From Chara braunii (taxonomy: Eukaryota > Streptophyta > Charophyceae > Charales > Characeae), in assembly GCA_003427395.1 (NCBI GenBank), contig BFEA01000013.1:1808613-1845049 (forward strand): a DNA stretch of 36,437 nt, read 5' to 3'. How positions within the stretch are numbered: the stretch's first letter is position 1; every line of letters begins with the position of its first letter. The position numbers were made by a program, and so were the translations under genes. Under the pieces are notes generated by a model, which did no database searches, had not been told where the DNA came from, and saw only the letters and a list, made by a program, of their open reading frames with translations. This document shows positions 22,399 through 32,399 of this stretch, in pieces.

Positions 22399-23130
22399 GT
22401 GGGTATAATTATATATTTGACGTAAGAGACAACCTTACCGGGTTTGTCGATGGTAGGGCCATTAGGAACAAAATTGGGGTGACACTGATAGAATGCATTA
22501 AGGAATACTACCTCAGATATCCGTTCGTATTGGAATTCACGATGGACAGGGGGTCTGAGTTTACGTATGGGGAAGTGAAAAAACTGTTGAAAGAGCTGGG
22601 AGTGATAGGTAACTACACGACTCGGACTCACCCTCAGGCAAATGCGCCGGTTAAAAGAGGTCATAGTACCATTACAAACTTGCTAGACAAGTGGACCAAT
22701 GGGAAGCCAAATCTCTGGCCGAAATTCCTGAGAACGGTATTCTTCGTGGAGAATATCACTGTCAGGAAGACGACAGGGCATACACCTGCAACTCTCTGGT
22801 ATGGTCGGCATGCCACATTCCCGATAGAAAGTTTCCTAAAGACGTGGCGCAGACAGGACTTGGAGAATGATCTTACACTCGAAGAGTTACTAGAGCTCAG
22901 GGCAAGACATATCAGCGCCACGGAAGAGAGGATTCAAGAAGTTGCCACGAGGGTGGCAGACAGCCGCGGAAGGGACAAAGAAAGGTGGGACAAACTCCCT
23001 AGAGTGAGAGTTGAGCCGTTACAAGTTGGGGATGTTGTATTACTTTATGACTCTTCTTTGGAAAAGCAGTGGTCGCGAAAGTTGGACAAGCGTTAGCTAG
23101 GGCCTTTCAGAATCAGAAAACAGGGACCTA
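22385..23130 (+). pseudogene. Gypsy integrase catalytic core and C-terminal start; catalytic Glu replaced
   Basis: The core continues as YNYIFDVRDNLTG. The second catalytic Asp is in MDRGSEF (codon 22545-22547). Exactly 35 residues later, where the family has Glu, the codon is AAA (Lys, 22653-22655) in APVKRGH. A G-to-A change from GAA would explain it. The C-terminal part has an SH3-like start (VEPLQVGDVVLLYDS). TAG at 23094-23096 falls in KLDKR-stop-LGPFRI, where related proteins have Trp. The coding sequence is cut at 23130 by the foldback insertion and resumes at 24672. This integrase would be catalytically dead even without the stops. Confidence 0.92.
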
Positions 23131-23131
23131 T

Positions 23132-23136
23132 GTTAC
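23132..23136. repeat. Left copy of a candidate 5-bp target-site duplication (GTTAC)
   Basis: GTTAC at 23132-23136 and again at 24672-24676 flank the foldback element. Removing the element and one copy rejoins the integrase reading frame. Confidence 0.6.
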
Positions 23137-24671
23137 CGCGCGTTCATTGAACGCGCGTTTCACGTTCCAAAAATGAACGTGGTGAAAGCGCGTTCACTGA
23201 ACGCGCCTGAACGCGTTTGACGCGTTCGCGCAGGGAGGTGGGCGGGGGGGGGGGGGCCTTTGGGTAGTGTGGCGAGCGGCGGCGGTGCTTGGGGGGGCTG
23301 CGGGCAGTGTGGGTAGTGGCGGCGGTGCTTGGAGGGGGCCTGTGGGCCAAAGCCCCAAGGAAACAGGAAAAAAAAAAAAAAAAACAGTGTATGTGAATTT
23401 GTGTGTTTCTGTGAGTGTGAACGTGTGTGTGTGTATGTGAAACGTCCTTCTTTTTTTTGGGGGGGGTGGGGGAATCTCCCCCGCTCAGACGGCCAATACA
23501 GGCTATCTAAAGGGTCCTCGCAGCCTTGTCGGCGTTGTCGCGCAGACCCCCCCACCCACCAACGTCAAGGCAGGCAATGAATATGGAGTGGAGCACGAGC
23601 TCGCCAAATATATACTGTATATTCGAATTCAGGTCTGTGTTTCAGCAGTTATGGGTTGCTCACGTAGGTAGGCGGTAGCTAGTCTGTGCACGTGATTATG
23701 AGGGTTTGGTTGCACTACTCACCAAATGTGCAAAACTAGAATGAATCTTCTGCAGAACATGGAATAATACGTCGTTATATGTTTTATTTTTTCTACCCAT
23801 GATGAGTAGAGGCCCTTAGGGCCATTGCACATATTCCTAAGAAAAGAAAAACGAGAAAAATGAAAAAGAGAAAAAAAAAAAAAAAAAAAAAAAANNNNNN
23901 NNNNNNNNNNNNNNNNNNNNNNNNNNNNNNNNNNNNNNNNNNNNNNNNNNNNNNNNNNNNNNNNNNNNNNNNNNNNNNNNNNNNNNNNNNNNNNNNNNNN
24001 NNNAAAAATGAAAAAGAGAAAAAAAAAAAAAAAAAAAAACAACGAGAAAAGGCAAAACATATAGAGGTGTATTATTCCATGTTCTGCAGAAGATTCATTC
24101 TAGTTTTTCACATTTGGTGAGTAGTGCAGCCAAACCCTCAGAATCACGTGCACAGACTTGCTACGGCCTACCTACGTGAGTAACCCATAACTGCTGAAAC
24201 ACAGACCTGAATTTAAACATACAGTATATATTCGGCCAGCTCGTGCTCCACTCCATATTCATTGCCTGCCTTGACGTTGGTGGGTGGGTGGGGTCTGCAC
24301 GACAAGGCTGCGAGGACCCTTCAGATAGCCTGTATGGGCCGTCTGAGCAGGGGAGATTCCCTTACCCCCCCGTAAAAAAAAAAAGACCTTCAGATAGCCT
24401 GATTGGGCCGTGAAAAAAAAAAAAAAAAGGAGTGCATATGTGTGTGTGTAAATTTTGTGTGTATATGTTTGAGTGGGGGTATTTCATGTATTTTTTTTTT
24501 TACTTCGTTTTTTGAATTTCCATAGTCCTCCACGCGCACGCACCCCCCCGGGGGTCGCGTTCAATTTTTTCGCGCTCCGTCGCGTGCAGCGCGTTTGAAC
24601 GCGATTGAACGCGGCCCCGGGGGGTATGAACGCGCGCGTTTGAACGTGCACGCGCGTTCTGCGCGTTCAAG
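23137..24671. mobile_element. Foldback-type non-coding element inserted in the integrase gene
   Basis: The two halves are long inverted copies of each other. For instance 23600-23780 (ending with words such as TTCTGCAGAACATGGAATAATA) matches the reverse strand of 24070-24250. The ends carry clustered GAACGCG palindromes: CGCGCGTTC/GAACGCGCG at 23137-23157, CACGTTC/GAACGTG at 23161-23181, and similar ones at 24560-24671. Poly-A and poly-G tracts and a 109-base N gap (23895-24003) lie inside. No transposase is seen, so it is non-autonomous. The family is unknown; foldback or hAT/Mutator-like MITE are candidates. Confidence 0.8.
23895..24003. other. Assembly gap (109 N) at the centre of the inverted repeat
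   Basis: The gap lies between two A-rich tracts that are near the axis of symmetry of the foldback element. Short reads cannot cross such a structure, so the true spacer may be of any length. Confidence 0.98.
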
Positions 24672-24816
24672 GTTACACAGATAGAGACTCCATGGGGCCT
24701 ATGAGTTGGAAGAAATGGACGGCACTCCAAGAAGAGACTGGATTTCGGGGTCCAAACTGAAGAAATTCAATATTAGAGAAGAGGTGAACCCGAGTCCACA
24801 AACGAGACCTGAGTAA
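24672..24816 (+). pseudogene. Integrase C-terminal end, after the insertion
   Basis: The frame reads GAYELEEMDGTP and ends with TAA at 24814-24816. GAYELEEMDGTP is the typical end of gypsy integrase and continues what stops at 23130 (GPFRIRKQGP). A TAG lies in frame just after the junction (near 24682). A second identical copy of this part lies at 24858-24997 because of the artefact described next. Confidence 0.9.
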
Positions 24817-24997
24817 GCGCTGTCTCTTATACACATCTAGATGTGTATAAGAGACAGGATAGAGACTCCATGGGGCCTATGAGTTGGAAGAAATGGACGG
24901 CACTCCAAGAAGAGACTGGATTTCGGGGTCCAAACTGAAGAAATTCAATATTAGAGAAGAGGTGAACCCGAGTCCACAAACGAGACCTGAGTAAGCG
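24680..24997. other. Perfect 140-bp duplication around a sequencing adapter
   Basis: Bases 24680-24819 and 24858-24997 are identical. The 38 bases between them are the adapter at 24820-24857. A biological tandem duplication with exactly this insert is very unlikely. The duplicate is best treated as one copy in the real genome. Confidence 0.92.
24820..24857. other. Nextera mate-pair junction adapter left in the assembly
   Basis: CTGTCTCTTATACACATCT (24820-24838) is followed at once by its reverse complement AGATGTGTATAAGAGACAG (24839-24857). This is the Tn5 mosaic-end pair made when Nextera mate-pair fragments are circularised. It is synthetic and not part of the organism. Confidence 0.97.
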
Positions 24998-25005
24998 AGT
25001 GTATG

Positions 25006-25048
<43 letters not shown>

Positions 25049-25056
25049 GTATAAGC
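24998..25056. repeat. (TA)n / TATG microsatellite
   Basis: An alternating TA tract with GT and CA interruptions begins where the duplicated integrase tail ends. It forms a near-perfect palindrome. Confidence 0.9.
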
Positions 25057-25203
25057 ACAAGTGAAGGATGTTTTGTCATGCTTATGTTGATGATGTGAAG
25101 TGTTGCCTTGATGATGATGACTAACCCTTGTACCTATCATTGCCCCCTCTCTCTGTGCAGGCGTGACCCTTGAAGAGAAGTGACCATAACCCAGAGAGGA
25201 AGG

Positions 25204-27482
25204 ATGACAGGTCCCTCTGGACCAACCTTGAGAAAGGGAGGGCAGAGGAGGGATCAGAAAGTCTCAACGAGTACGGAGGAACTATCGGTTTACAGATCAG
25301 GGGATAACTTGCGTGTGTTCTTGAGGGATTTCGAGGAGTATGCTTTCATGCGAGAGTAGGATGATAAGATGAAGCTCTCAAAAGTGACTGGAGTAGGGGG
25401 ATATAAAAAGAAAATTGAAGAAGTGGCAGCGGGGTGCTTGAGGTGGAAGACGTGTGTGGTAAGATTGTGGCAACTCATTGGGAGTTTTTCCAGCGACGAG
25501 ATTGAGGACGATTTGACGTTTGATGGGACAAACTTGGACGACTTTCTCGACAATTTACAACTATTTGCAGAGAAAGGTGGATGGAGTGATGAGGAAAAGA
25601 GGAAGAGATTGATAGAGAGGATAGAGAAAGATGAAAGTGAAGAAGTGAAAAGGATCGTGGAGGAAGTTTACAGTTGGCAAGGGATACTGGTAAAACTGCA
25701 AATGGCATACACCCAGGTAAGGCAGGACCTGACAGGAAAGGAAAGGCTGCAAGAAAAAGAATTGTGGATTGGGAAGAAGGAAAATGAGTTATTAGAAACG
25801 ACACAGAAATAAGGGGAAGAAGAAGAAGTACCTTTGAGGCATCTGAGAAGCAAGCCAAAAACGTTTCCCAAGGATAAGAGCAGAGGAGCAAATCAGGCGG
25901 TGGAAAAGAGGAGAAAGGAAAAAAAGAGACAACAGTAGAGAGAGGAAGAGTCCAAAAGATAAATAAGGCACCAATGGTTAAAAGGGCTAAAGAGAAAAGG
26001 TCAGTTGAGGATGAAAGGGAAGGAGGGGAAGTGAAGAGAAGTGAGAGAGGAGCAAGACCAGAAGAGAGTAAGGAGGTGGAAGCAAAAGAAGTGGAATCAG
26101 AAAGGGTGGAAGAGAGAAAGGTGGAGTATGAAGGTTTATCTCAGCAAAAAATGGACGCAAAAGAGGGGCAAGTAAGCAAAGAAGAAAGAGCTCAGAGGGA
26201 GAAAAAAAAGGAAGAGTGGAGAGATTATGTAATCAAAATGTTGCAAGATGATGATCTGCTTATTAATTAATCTTGGGACGTAAGGTTCGAGAGGATGTTG
26301 CTTTCTGAATTGGTGGTAAGTTCAAAACACTCTACCAACATGCACAAGCTGATGGGACTGCATGAAATGTTGGATGAGAAGTGTACCAGTCTCTTTGAAG
26401 AGTATGTTGAGGTTGCAAGGAGACTGAGGGAGATGGATAGAGGAAAAAACGAGAGAGAAGTTGGAGAGGACTTGAAGGCATTGGGGAAGGGGCTTCAGTC
26501 AAAACTCAAAGAGAATACTGAGTTTTTCACCCAAGGGTTTTTGGACTATATCCCTGGGCTCCTGAGAGAAATGAGCAGGTTGAGGAAAAAGAAGGAGAAA
26601 AGGGATGTCCAGGTGACAAGTTTGACAAAAAGATTGGAAGAGGTGAGAAAGGAACTGGAGGACTTGAAGAAGGGGAAAGAAAAGTTGTTGAAACAAGTAA
26701 GTACTTTGGAGGTGTCCCTGGCCCAAAAGGGCAAGGAGTTGGAAGATGAAGTGGCCGAGAGGGAGAAAGTGGAAAATAAGGTTGAAAGTTTGTGCTCAGG
26801 GATTAGTGTGCAAGGGGAAGATCTGGAACAAGAGATTACAAAGAGGGAAAAGATGAGTCAGGTATGGGAGAAAACGTGGGAGGTAATACTGAAAAGGATG
26901 GAAGAGCTCAAACTGAGCCACCAAGAGAAAGAGATGGAGACCACGAGAGTGGTGGAATGGAAGGATGAGGAAGGATTTGAGATCAAGATGGCAGAAGGAG
27001 AAAGGGAGGCTCCTCAGTCAAAAGAAGGAGAAGGGAGGAAGGGTGAACAGACTAAGATTGGAAAGGAAGGACCCTCCAGCAAGAGGCCACAAGAAGAGCC
27101 AAGGGTTGAAGAGCCTCCTGCCTCAGAAGAAAAAAAGAGTGAATGTTTAACTTTGCCTCAGCAGAAGAGCATCAAGAGGAATGGACAGTCTGGAATGAAA
27201 CTCTCAGAAAGAGTTGGGAGTCAGACAGAGACTTTGACTCGGCCTCCCACAAAGAAGGTCAGATATAACAAAGTCAGAAATGGATGTTTCTTTTGTACAG
27301 AGGAAGGACACTTCCGGTATGATTGTACCATATTGGCCGAATATATTAGGAAAGGGATGGTCAGGTTTGACTCGAGAGGGAGGCTGGTAACCAGCAATGG
27401 ACAGACAATCCCCAAGACACCTGAAGGTGGTAAAGTAGAGCTTCATAGGATGTTGGGGCTGACATCCACTTTCTCAGGGTAG
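25204..27482 (+). pseudogene. gag: Second gag-like gene (capsid, coiled coil, CCHC knuckle), no pol
   Basis: A start ATG lies at 25204. The first frame (to 25812) has an in-frame TAG near 25357 and looks like an N-terminal capsid-like domain (FDGTNLDDFLDNLQLFAEKGG). A frameshift between about 25930 and 25974 leads to a Lys/Glu-rich stretch, with TAA at 26268-26270. The third part (26295-27482) holds a long predicted coiled coil (about 26400-26960) and a CCHC zinc knuckle at 27285-27326 (CFFCTEEGHFRYDC). It ends with TAG just after the knuckle region, with no protease or RT downstream. Gag would package RNA. The gag-only layout suggests a non-autonomous element or one that lost its pol. Confidence 0.75.
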
Positions 27483-28860
27483 AAAAGGGTAGGAATTTAT
27501 AAGTTAAGGCGCTTTGATAAGGGACAGGGAAAACGAATGAGTGAATAGAGTACAGTATGGAAAAGAAGGGCAGACTTTCTAGGACTTGGTAGGGGTAGAA
27601 ACTCAGAAGTGGATGGTAGTATAAGGGAAAATGCATAAACATTCAGGAGGTGAGATGAAAGTGAATAGGATGAGTCACAAGTATGACTCGCTGTATCATA
27701 CTTGTATTTATATATACATATAAATGATCCAAAAATGGAGAATGAGCGGGTGACCACGAACACTTTTCACATTTGTGAGTGAATCTTTGTCCATGATTTC
27801 GAGTCTTCTTTTGTGAATGAGTACCTTCCTTCATCTATCACTATTTAGAATCTCTGAGGTCTGGGGATGGTGGTAGAGGAAACGGGCGGGTCAGTGTATG
27901 AACGAAAGTCGGCAAAGGATTGAATGATCTGATGCTGAATTGATTACATATGTATGATTGGAATGTCATACTATGATATGGACAAACTCCCCTCAATGGG
28001 TAAAGATTGTTTTGCAAGTGGCTTTGAATGGGATATCTGTTTTTGGATCGATCAGACAAGCAAAGAGTCAACGACCTTGATTTCAATTCAAATATTTGGT
28101 TCTTGTATATATCAATGACCCCGAGGTGCATGCCTCACCGAGCTAAGATGAAAGACTTGGAGGGCACAACCCTGAGTGGCAACCTGACGATAACTCAATT
28201 GTTTGGAAATCTCATTTAATTGGTTTATTTTGAAAGAAGCATCGTTCGTCCATCTCAAGGGTTAACCTGAGGGCATAAAATACCAATCCTATGGTGGAAA
28301 ATTGACATTGTTGGGACATAACTCCCAACGTGGGCTGCTGACCTAGCATAACCAAGCAGCGGACTCTTTGACTATGGCCTAGAAGAGAGACTAGAGGGGA
28401 TGATCACCCCGGTGAAGGAATCTATTCAGGTAGGAGTCAGAGGGGTTGAGATTAGTCTTGAAATTTGTGAATATATTTTAAAAAGGTAGGCTGAATATCC
28501 CATCGTTGCGCAACCAACGAGGGTAACCACTGATAAGCAACAACGTGGTAGACCGCAGCTTCGGCCTGATCAGCAGGACTGTGGTGGGTCATGATGGAGA
28601 CCGCTTGTCCTTCTGTATTAGGCTTCGGGCAGGACAACAGACAACTTTGGACGGTAATATCAAGAGTTGAGCGCCCAAGGTCTCGGTTAGGACCCGCATT
28701 TGAAGGGTTGAGTTCGCAAGTAGACACCGACCCTGAAAAACAACCAACGAATATTTGCACCAAAGTCTAAGGGTATGGGGAAGAAGGAGGCAGTGCCATA
28801 CTTGACTATTTCATGTACTGTAGTACGGATCAATTATCCCCACTTCAAGTCATTGAATTT
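27483..28860. other. No recognisable gene; possible 3' region of the gag-only element
   Basis: The sequence is AT-rich with short open frames only. A small hairpin GTTGGGA/TCCCAAC lies near 28310-28330. I found no LTR, microsatellite or RNA gene with certainty. Confidence 0.45.
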
Positions 28861-28868
28861 ATTTTGTA

Positions 28869-28905
28869 ATGTGGGAGACCCAGGTTAAAATCCCGGCAGT
28901 AATAA
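28869..28905 (+). repeat. tRNA T-arm-like sequence (B-box)
   Basis: GACCCAGGTTAAAATCCCGG resembles a tRNA T-arm with a B-box. No matching acceptor or D-arm is seen within 80 bases upstream. It may be a SINE fragment or chance. Confidence 0.3.
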
Positions 28906-29047
28906 TGAAAAGTGAGGTGACGATGTCAATCCTGAACCACATTTCATTCCAGGATTCAGATTTGACAATTTGCTTGTTGGAAAACATCTTTTGGTTGCAT
29001 ACAGTTTCCCAGGCGACGGAGACGTCACTTAATAGGGTCTGGGATAC

Positions 29048-29340
29048 CGTCGAGCCAAATACCCTTACAAGGGTATTCGACCGTGATTTTTGCAATTGAC
29101 AGGGTCGGTTACGCTAATTACCTTGAGGGAACTAGTCTGAGCTTAGAATTTTGTATGGGCGCGCTCGTCATCGTAGCGCGCGCTGTAATGATTAGGATCG
29201 ACGTTGAATACCCTTCGATCGAGAAAAGGTCGAGGGGATTGAGTTGGTTACTGCCATGATACGTAGAGTGTCGGGCTTGCTCGACCACGGATACCCGATG
29301 CGTCTGCCTTTACTTAGTATAGTACCATCATACCTGCCAT
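29048..29340 (+). repeat. Left copy of a long direct repeat, possible LTR (copy c)
   Basis: The order here is: hairpin core AATACCCTT/AAGGGTATT (about 29058-29077), a TTTTGCAATTGACAG tail, hairpin GCGCGCT/AGCGCGC (29159-29165/29175-29181), hairpin CCCTTCGATC/GGTCGAGGGG (29211-29220/29228-29237, with two wobbles), then TTTACTTAGTATAGTACCA. The same order recurs at 34418-34990. This fits LTRs or dispersed copies of one unit. Confidence 0.55.
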
Positions 29341-29454
29341 TTGGGTGTTCTTCCCGAGGCGACCCTCAGAGAGCGGTGTCGAGCGTGGAGGTCTCACACC
29401 CCGCTGGAAGCACTGAACCTCACGGTCGTGTCACACATAATTTATTTTTTTGAA

Positions 29455-29705
29455 GAACAACAAGTCACCACTCCGACCGTGTGCACCGGATATACCTCTC
29501 ACGACACCCCACGACAGGTCAGGGCGTCGCGAGGTACAACTTACCTCTACCCGAGGGGCTGTCACCACCCTCAGGTAGGCGTATCCCTGTTGAGCTACCA
29601 GCCCACATGCGAAGGCTTTTACATGCCTTTGTAGAGGTTGGTTGGCCGAGGGCGTTTGCTCGATCGCTATAGCATAAAACGGGGTACGAGTGGTAAAACG
29701 CCTAG
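29455..29705 (-). repeat. tRNA-like A-box domain with a central hairpin (copy C)
   Basis: The minus-strand A-box is TAGCTCAACAGG (29586-29597). The central hairpin has outer arms CTACC/GGTAG (29547-29551/29574-29578) and inner arms GAGGG/CCCTC (29553-29557/29568-29572). The domain matches 10862-11110 in the same orientation. Confidence 0.7.
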
Positions 29706-30268
29706 AACTGACCCGTTAGATATTCAGGTCGAACTCTTAAGAGACGGTCTATTTCCGCTATTGTGTAATGTGTTATTTTCTTGACAAATATCAATCAAAC
29801 CAAAGAGCGTCCTATCTTTCTTAACAGGTTGTGACTTAGATGAATATCATAATAATATAAAAGTTAAGTTGGACATATGATGAATATGAAAGTATTACCG
29901 TCGAGAACCCTTCCCACTTTCACAAGTGTTGTGTGTTCGAGACTCTTCAACAGACCAGGTCGAGTTCAATCCAAAATCACACACATAACAGACCTGCATG
30001 GAATAATGTAAAGACAGTTCACATGCCATGCACTAACAACGTCAACCATCATCCATTGACCTTGTCCCTCATTTCCCAAACTATGTATGACAACCTTATC
30101 TTTCCTGAGACGTAAGCCCAAACCCCTCACATTTCTTCAAAGGGCCCTTCAGAGTGACTATGACCATTTAGGCAATGACCACAGGTGACAGTTTTACTGA
30201 CCACAGGGTTTGACTTTAAAGGTGGGTATCAAGTCAAAAGGGGAAAAGTCGAATCGGTAACAACTGAC

Positions 30269-30362
30269 CTGTTATCGAAAGATAACAGAAATTTGGGCCC
30301 TTTTTTGTATACCTCTTCCTTGAAATGAGGTAGATAAACAGAGACCTGCACACACACAGGTC
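30269..30362. repeat. HF5 hairpin (copy 4) and GACCTG hairpin
   Basis: CTGTTATC/GATAACAG (30269-30288) has the loop GAAA. GACCTG/CAGGTC (30343-30362) has a CA-repeat loop as in copy B. Confidence 0.8.
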
Positions 30363-30919
30363 AACAAAGATTCAACACCCCCACTCAATTCCCACATATT
30401 GATATCTAAGGGTCGAGCCCTTGGATATGAGTAGTGAGCTCTAGGATCGACATCCCAGGTCTAATCCCTAGTTTTACTCTCACAACCCTACCCTAAGTCG
30501 TTTGGCACTCTCTCCTTTCTCTCAAGGAGTCTCAAGCCTGCATCCTAAGTCATGTTAGGAAAACTCATATTTCCCCTACTCTAAGTCCTTACATTTTCTC
30601 TCCTGGAAATAAGCGCACCGTTTGACGCTTATTGTAGATGAGATATAGCTCATTCATCGTCGTGGGCCTTGTGGCATTCCATCCGAAAGCCATGGACAGT
30701 CATGGACCACGCGGTGATTCTTTTTCTATTAGTATTCTTTTTCCCGCGGTCTTATCTTTTTTTTTTCCTTGCTTCTCTTCTAGATATGTAAAGACCTTGC
30801 TTCAACAAGAGCATTGTTTCTTCCTTTCTCTTCTATTTGTGTTAACATACTCAAGTAGTAGACGGATTCGGACATGAATCTCTTGCTACCTGATCAATAT
30901 CAAGCAATTTGTTAATCAA

Positions 30920-31850
30920 ACTGACAGTCGAGTAAGTCACACATGAGTATTTGATCCCCTGTTAAGTTCCACTCAATGTACACATATGATCTAATCAGAG
31001 TAGCAGGATAGCTCACACATGAGCATCCTTCCCTAAACAAATAGTTAAGGCTCCTACAGAAGCACCCTACTACTTGCTTTAGGTATCCTTCTGAAAGATC
31101 TGGACATCATCCCCTTCCCAGAGGTTAATAACGGTCTGCGTGAATAATAAGCGACCCGCACAAGAGCCTCCTACTATCACGTGACAAGGTCCTCTTCATG
31201 AGAGCAGTAGGATAATCCTAACAAGGGTATCATGTTGCCCTTCCGAAGCCGGCCCACCTGAGACCGGGTTAGTTTGGACAGAAGACGAGTATTTAGGGTA
31301 TTCCTACAGGAGTATCCTTCCCCCTTGTAAGTTAGTATCAGAATCAAGTAGGTAATAGACAGACCCCAATAGATGCCCCTCTACTACTTTCCTTGGGTAA
31401 TGAGTAGTCCCGCCATTAAACAAGTAATAGGATGACTCCTACAGACGCCTCCCTATTACCGGTCTGGTGGTCGGGCTGTCTGAAGGTAAGTAAGCTAGGA
31501 AAGAAAGAGTAGCAATGTGATTTTCTACTCTTTGCAGGTTGTTAGTCGGCCTTAGACTCAAGCGTGTGAATAGGATGACCCTCCCTGGAACCTCCTACTA
31601 CACCTTGAATAAGTACAAAGACCGAAACTTCTGGAGCCATTAATAAGAAAGGAAGTTAGTACAAAAATCCCCTGAGTTCACTTTTCACAACAAGCAGACC
31701 CTAGTTAATCAACTGGAACGTGGTGAGGTAGCACACACATGAGTATCGCCACCTTCTCATTATGCCAATCGTCCCAGCCTCAAAGAGCAAGTGTCCAACC
31801 CATACATGGGTTTTCTACCACCTTCGGAGACTGGTCCGGTAGGCTAACAG
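30920..31850. repeat. Array of bulged hairpins (HF4, copy C)
   Basis: The best member is at 31005-31029: AGGAT, bulged A, GCTCA, loop CACA, TGAGC and ATCCT, giving ten paired bases. Others keep a common core of GGATGAC or GGCGACCC, a loop, and GAGCC or GAGTATCC. The outer arms GTAATAGG/CCTATTAC at about 31429-31478 pair perfectly around one of them. Confidence 0.7.
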
Positions 31851-32330
31851 GGCGACCCGCACAAGAGCCTCCCTTTACTATTTCTAAATGTCAGACACCT
31901 CTGCCCGTCACGACAACACTCGATCCGACAGTTAGTAAGGTAACTCGCACATGAGCACCTAATTTAGTTCATAAGTTAGTGTCAGATACCTCTTTCCGTC
32001 ACAACGACAGTCGATCCAGCAGATGGTAAGGTAACTCACACATGCGTACCTAAGTTAGTTCATAAGTTAGTATTAGACATCTCTGCCCATTACGACGACA
32101 GTCAATCCGACAGTTAGTAAGGTAACTCACACATGAGCATCTAATATAGTTCATAAGTTAGTGTCAGACACCTCTTTCCGTCACGACGACAGTCGATCCG
32201 GCAGATGGTAAGGTAACTCACACATGAGTACCTAAGTTAGTTCATAAGTCAATGTCAGAACCCTCTTCCCATCACGATGACAGCCGATCCGGTAGACAGC
32301 AAGGTGACTCACACATGAGTACCTAATCGT
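31851..32330. repeat. Six tandem copies of a 91-bp unit containing a hairpin
   Basis: The word GGTAACTCACACATG recurs at 31939, 32030, 32121, 32212 and 32303 (GGTGAC in the last), exactly 91 bp apart. A more diverged copy starts at 31851. In the copy at 32211-32233, AGGTA, bulged A, CTCA, loop CACA, TGAG and TACCT pair fully. The copy at 32302 has AGGTG/TACCT with one wobble. The unit is the same kind of module as the 54-bp unit at 13265 but with a different sequence. Confidence 0.9.
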
Positions 32331-32399
32331 TAACCCTTAGTCAAGTCAGCGCATACGTAAGTAGCACGACGACTCACACATTAGCCTTTATCGCACCAC

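Larger units (their letters stand above)
16560..24816 (+). mobile_element. Decayed Ty3/gypsy LTR retrotransposon with a nested insertion
   Basis: Gag, protease, reverse transcriptase/RNase H and integrase occur in the usual gypsy order on the plus strand. The element is broken by at least a dozen in-frame stops, by frameshifts near 18530, 19275, 19860, 21690 and 22385, and by a foldback insertion at 23137-24671. I could not identify its LTRs, primer-binding site or polypurine tract, so the outer limits given are those of the coding remains. Residue patterns in RT (PNADQ, RRFVWEH, YIDDL) resemble a gypsy family I remember from Chara and from fungi. Confidence 0.9.

Noticed and set aside
16567-23096. 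Alternative genetic code with stops read as Gln or Trp
   Set aside because: Frameshifts and the lost catalytic Glu in the same element show plain decay.
24680-24997. Recent biological tandem duplication of the integrase tail
   Set aside because: The exact Nextera junction between two identical copies shows a technical origin.
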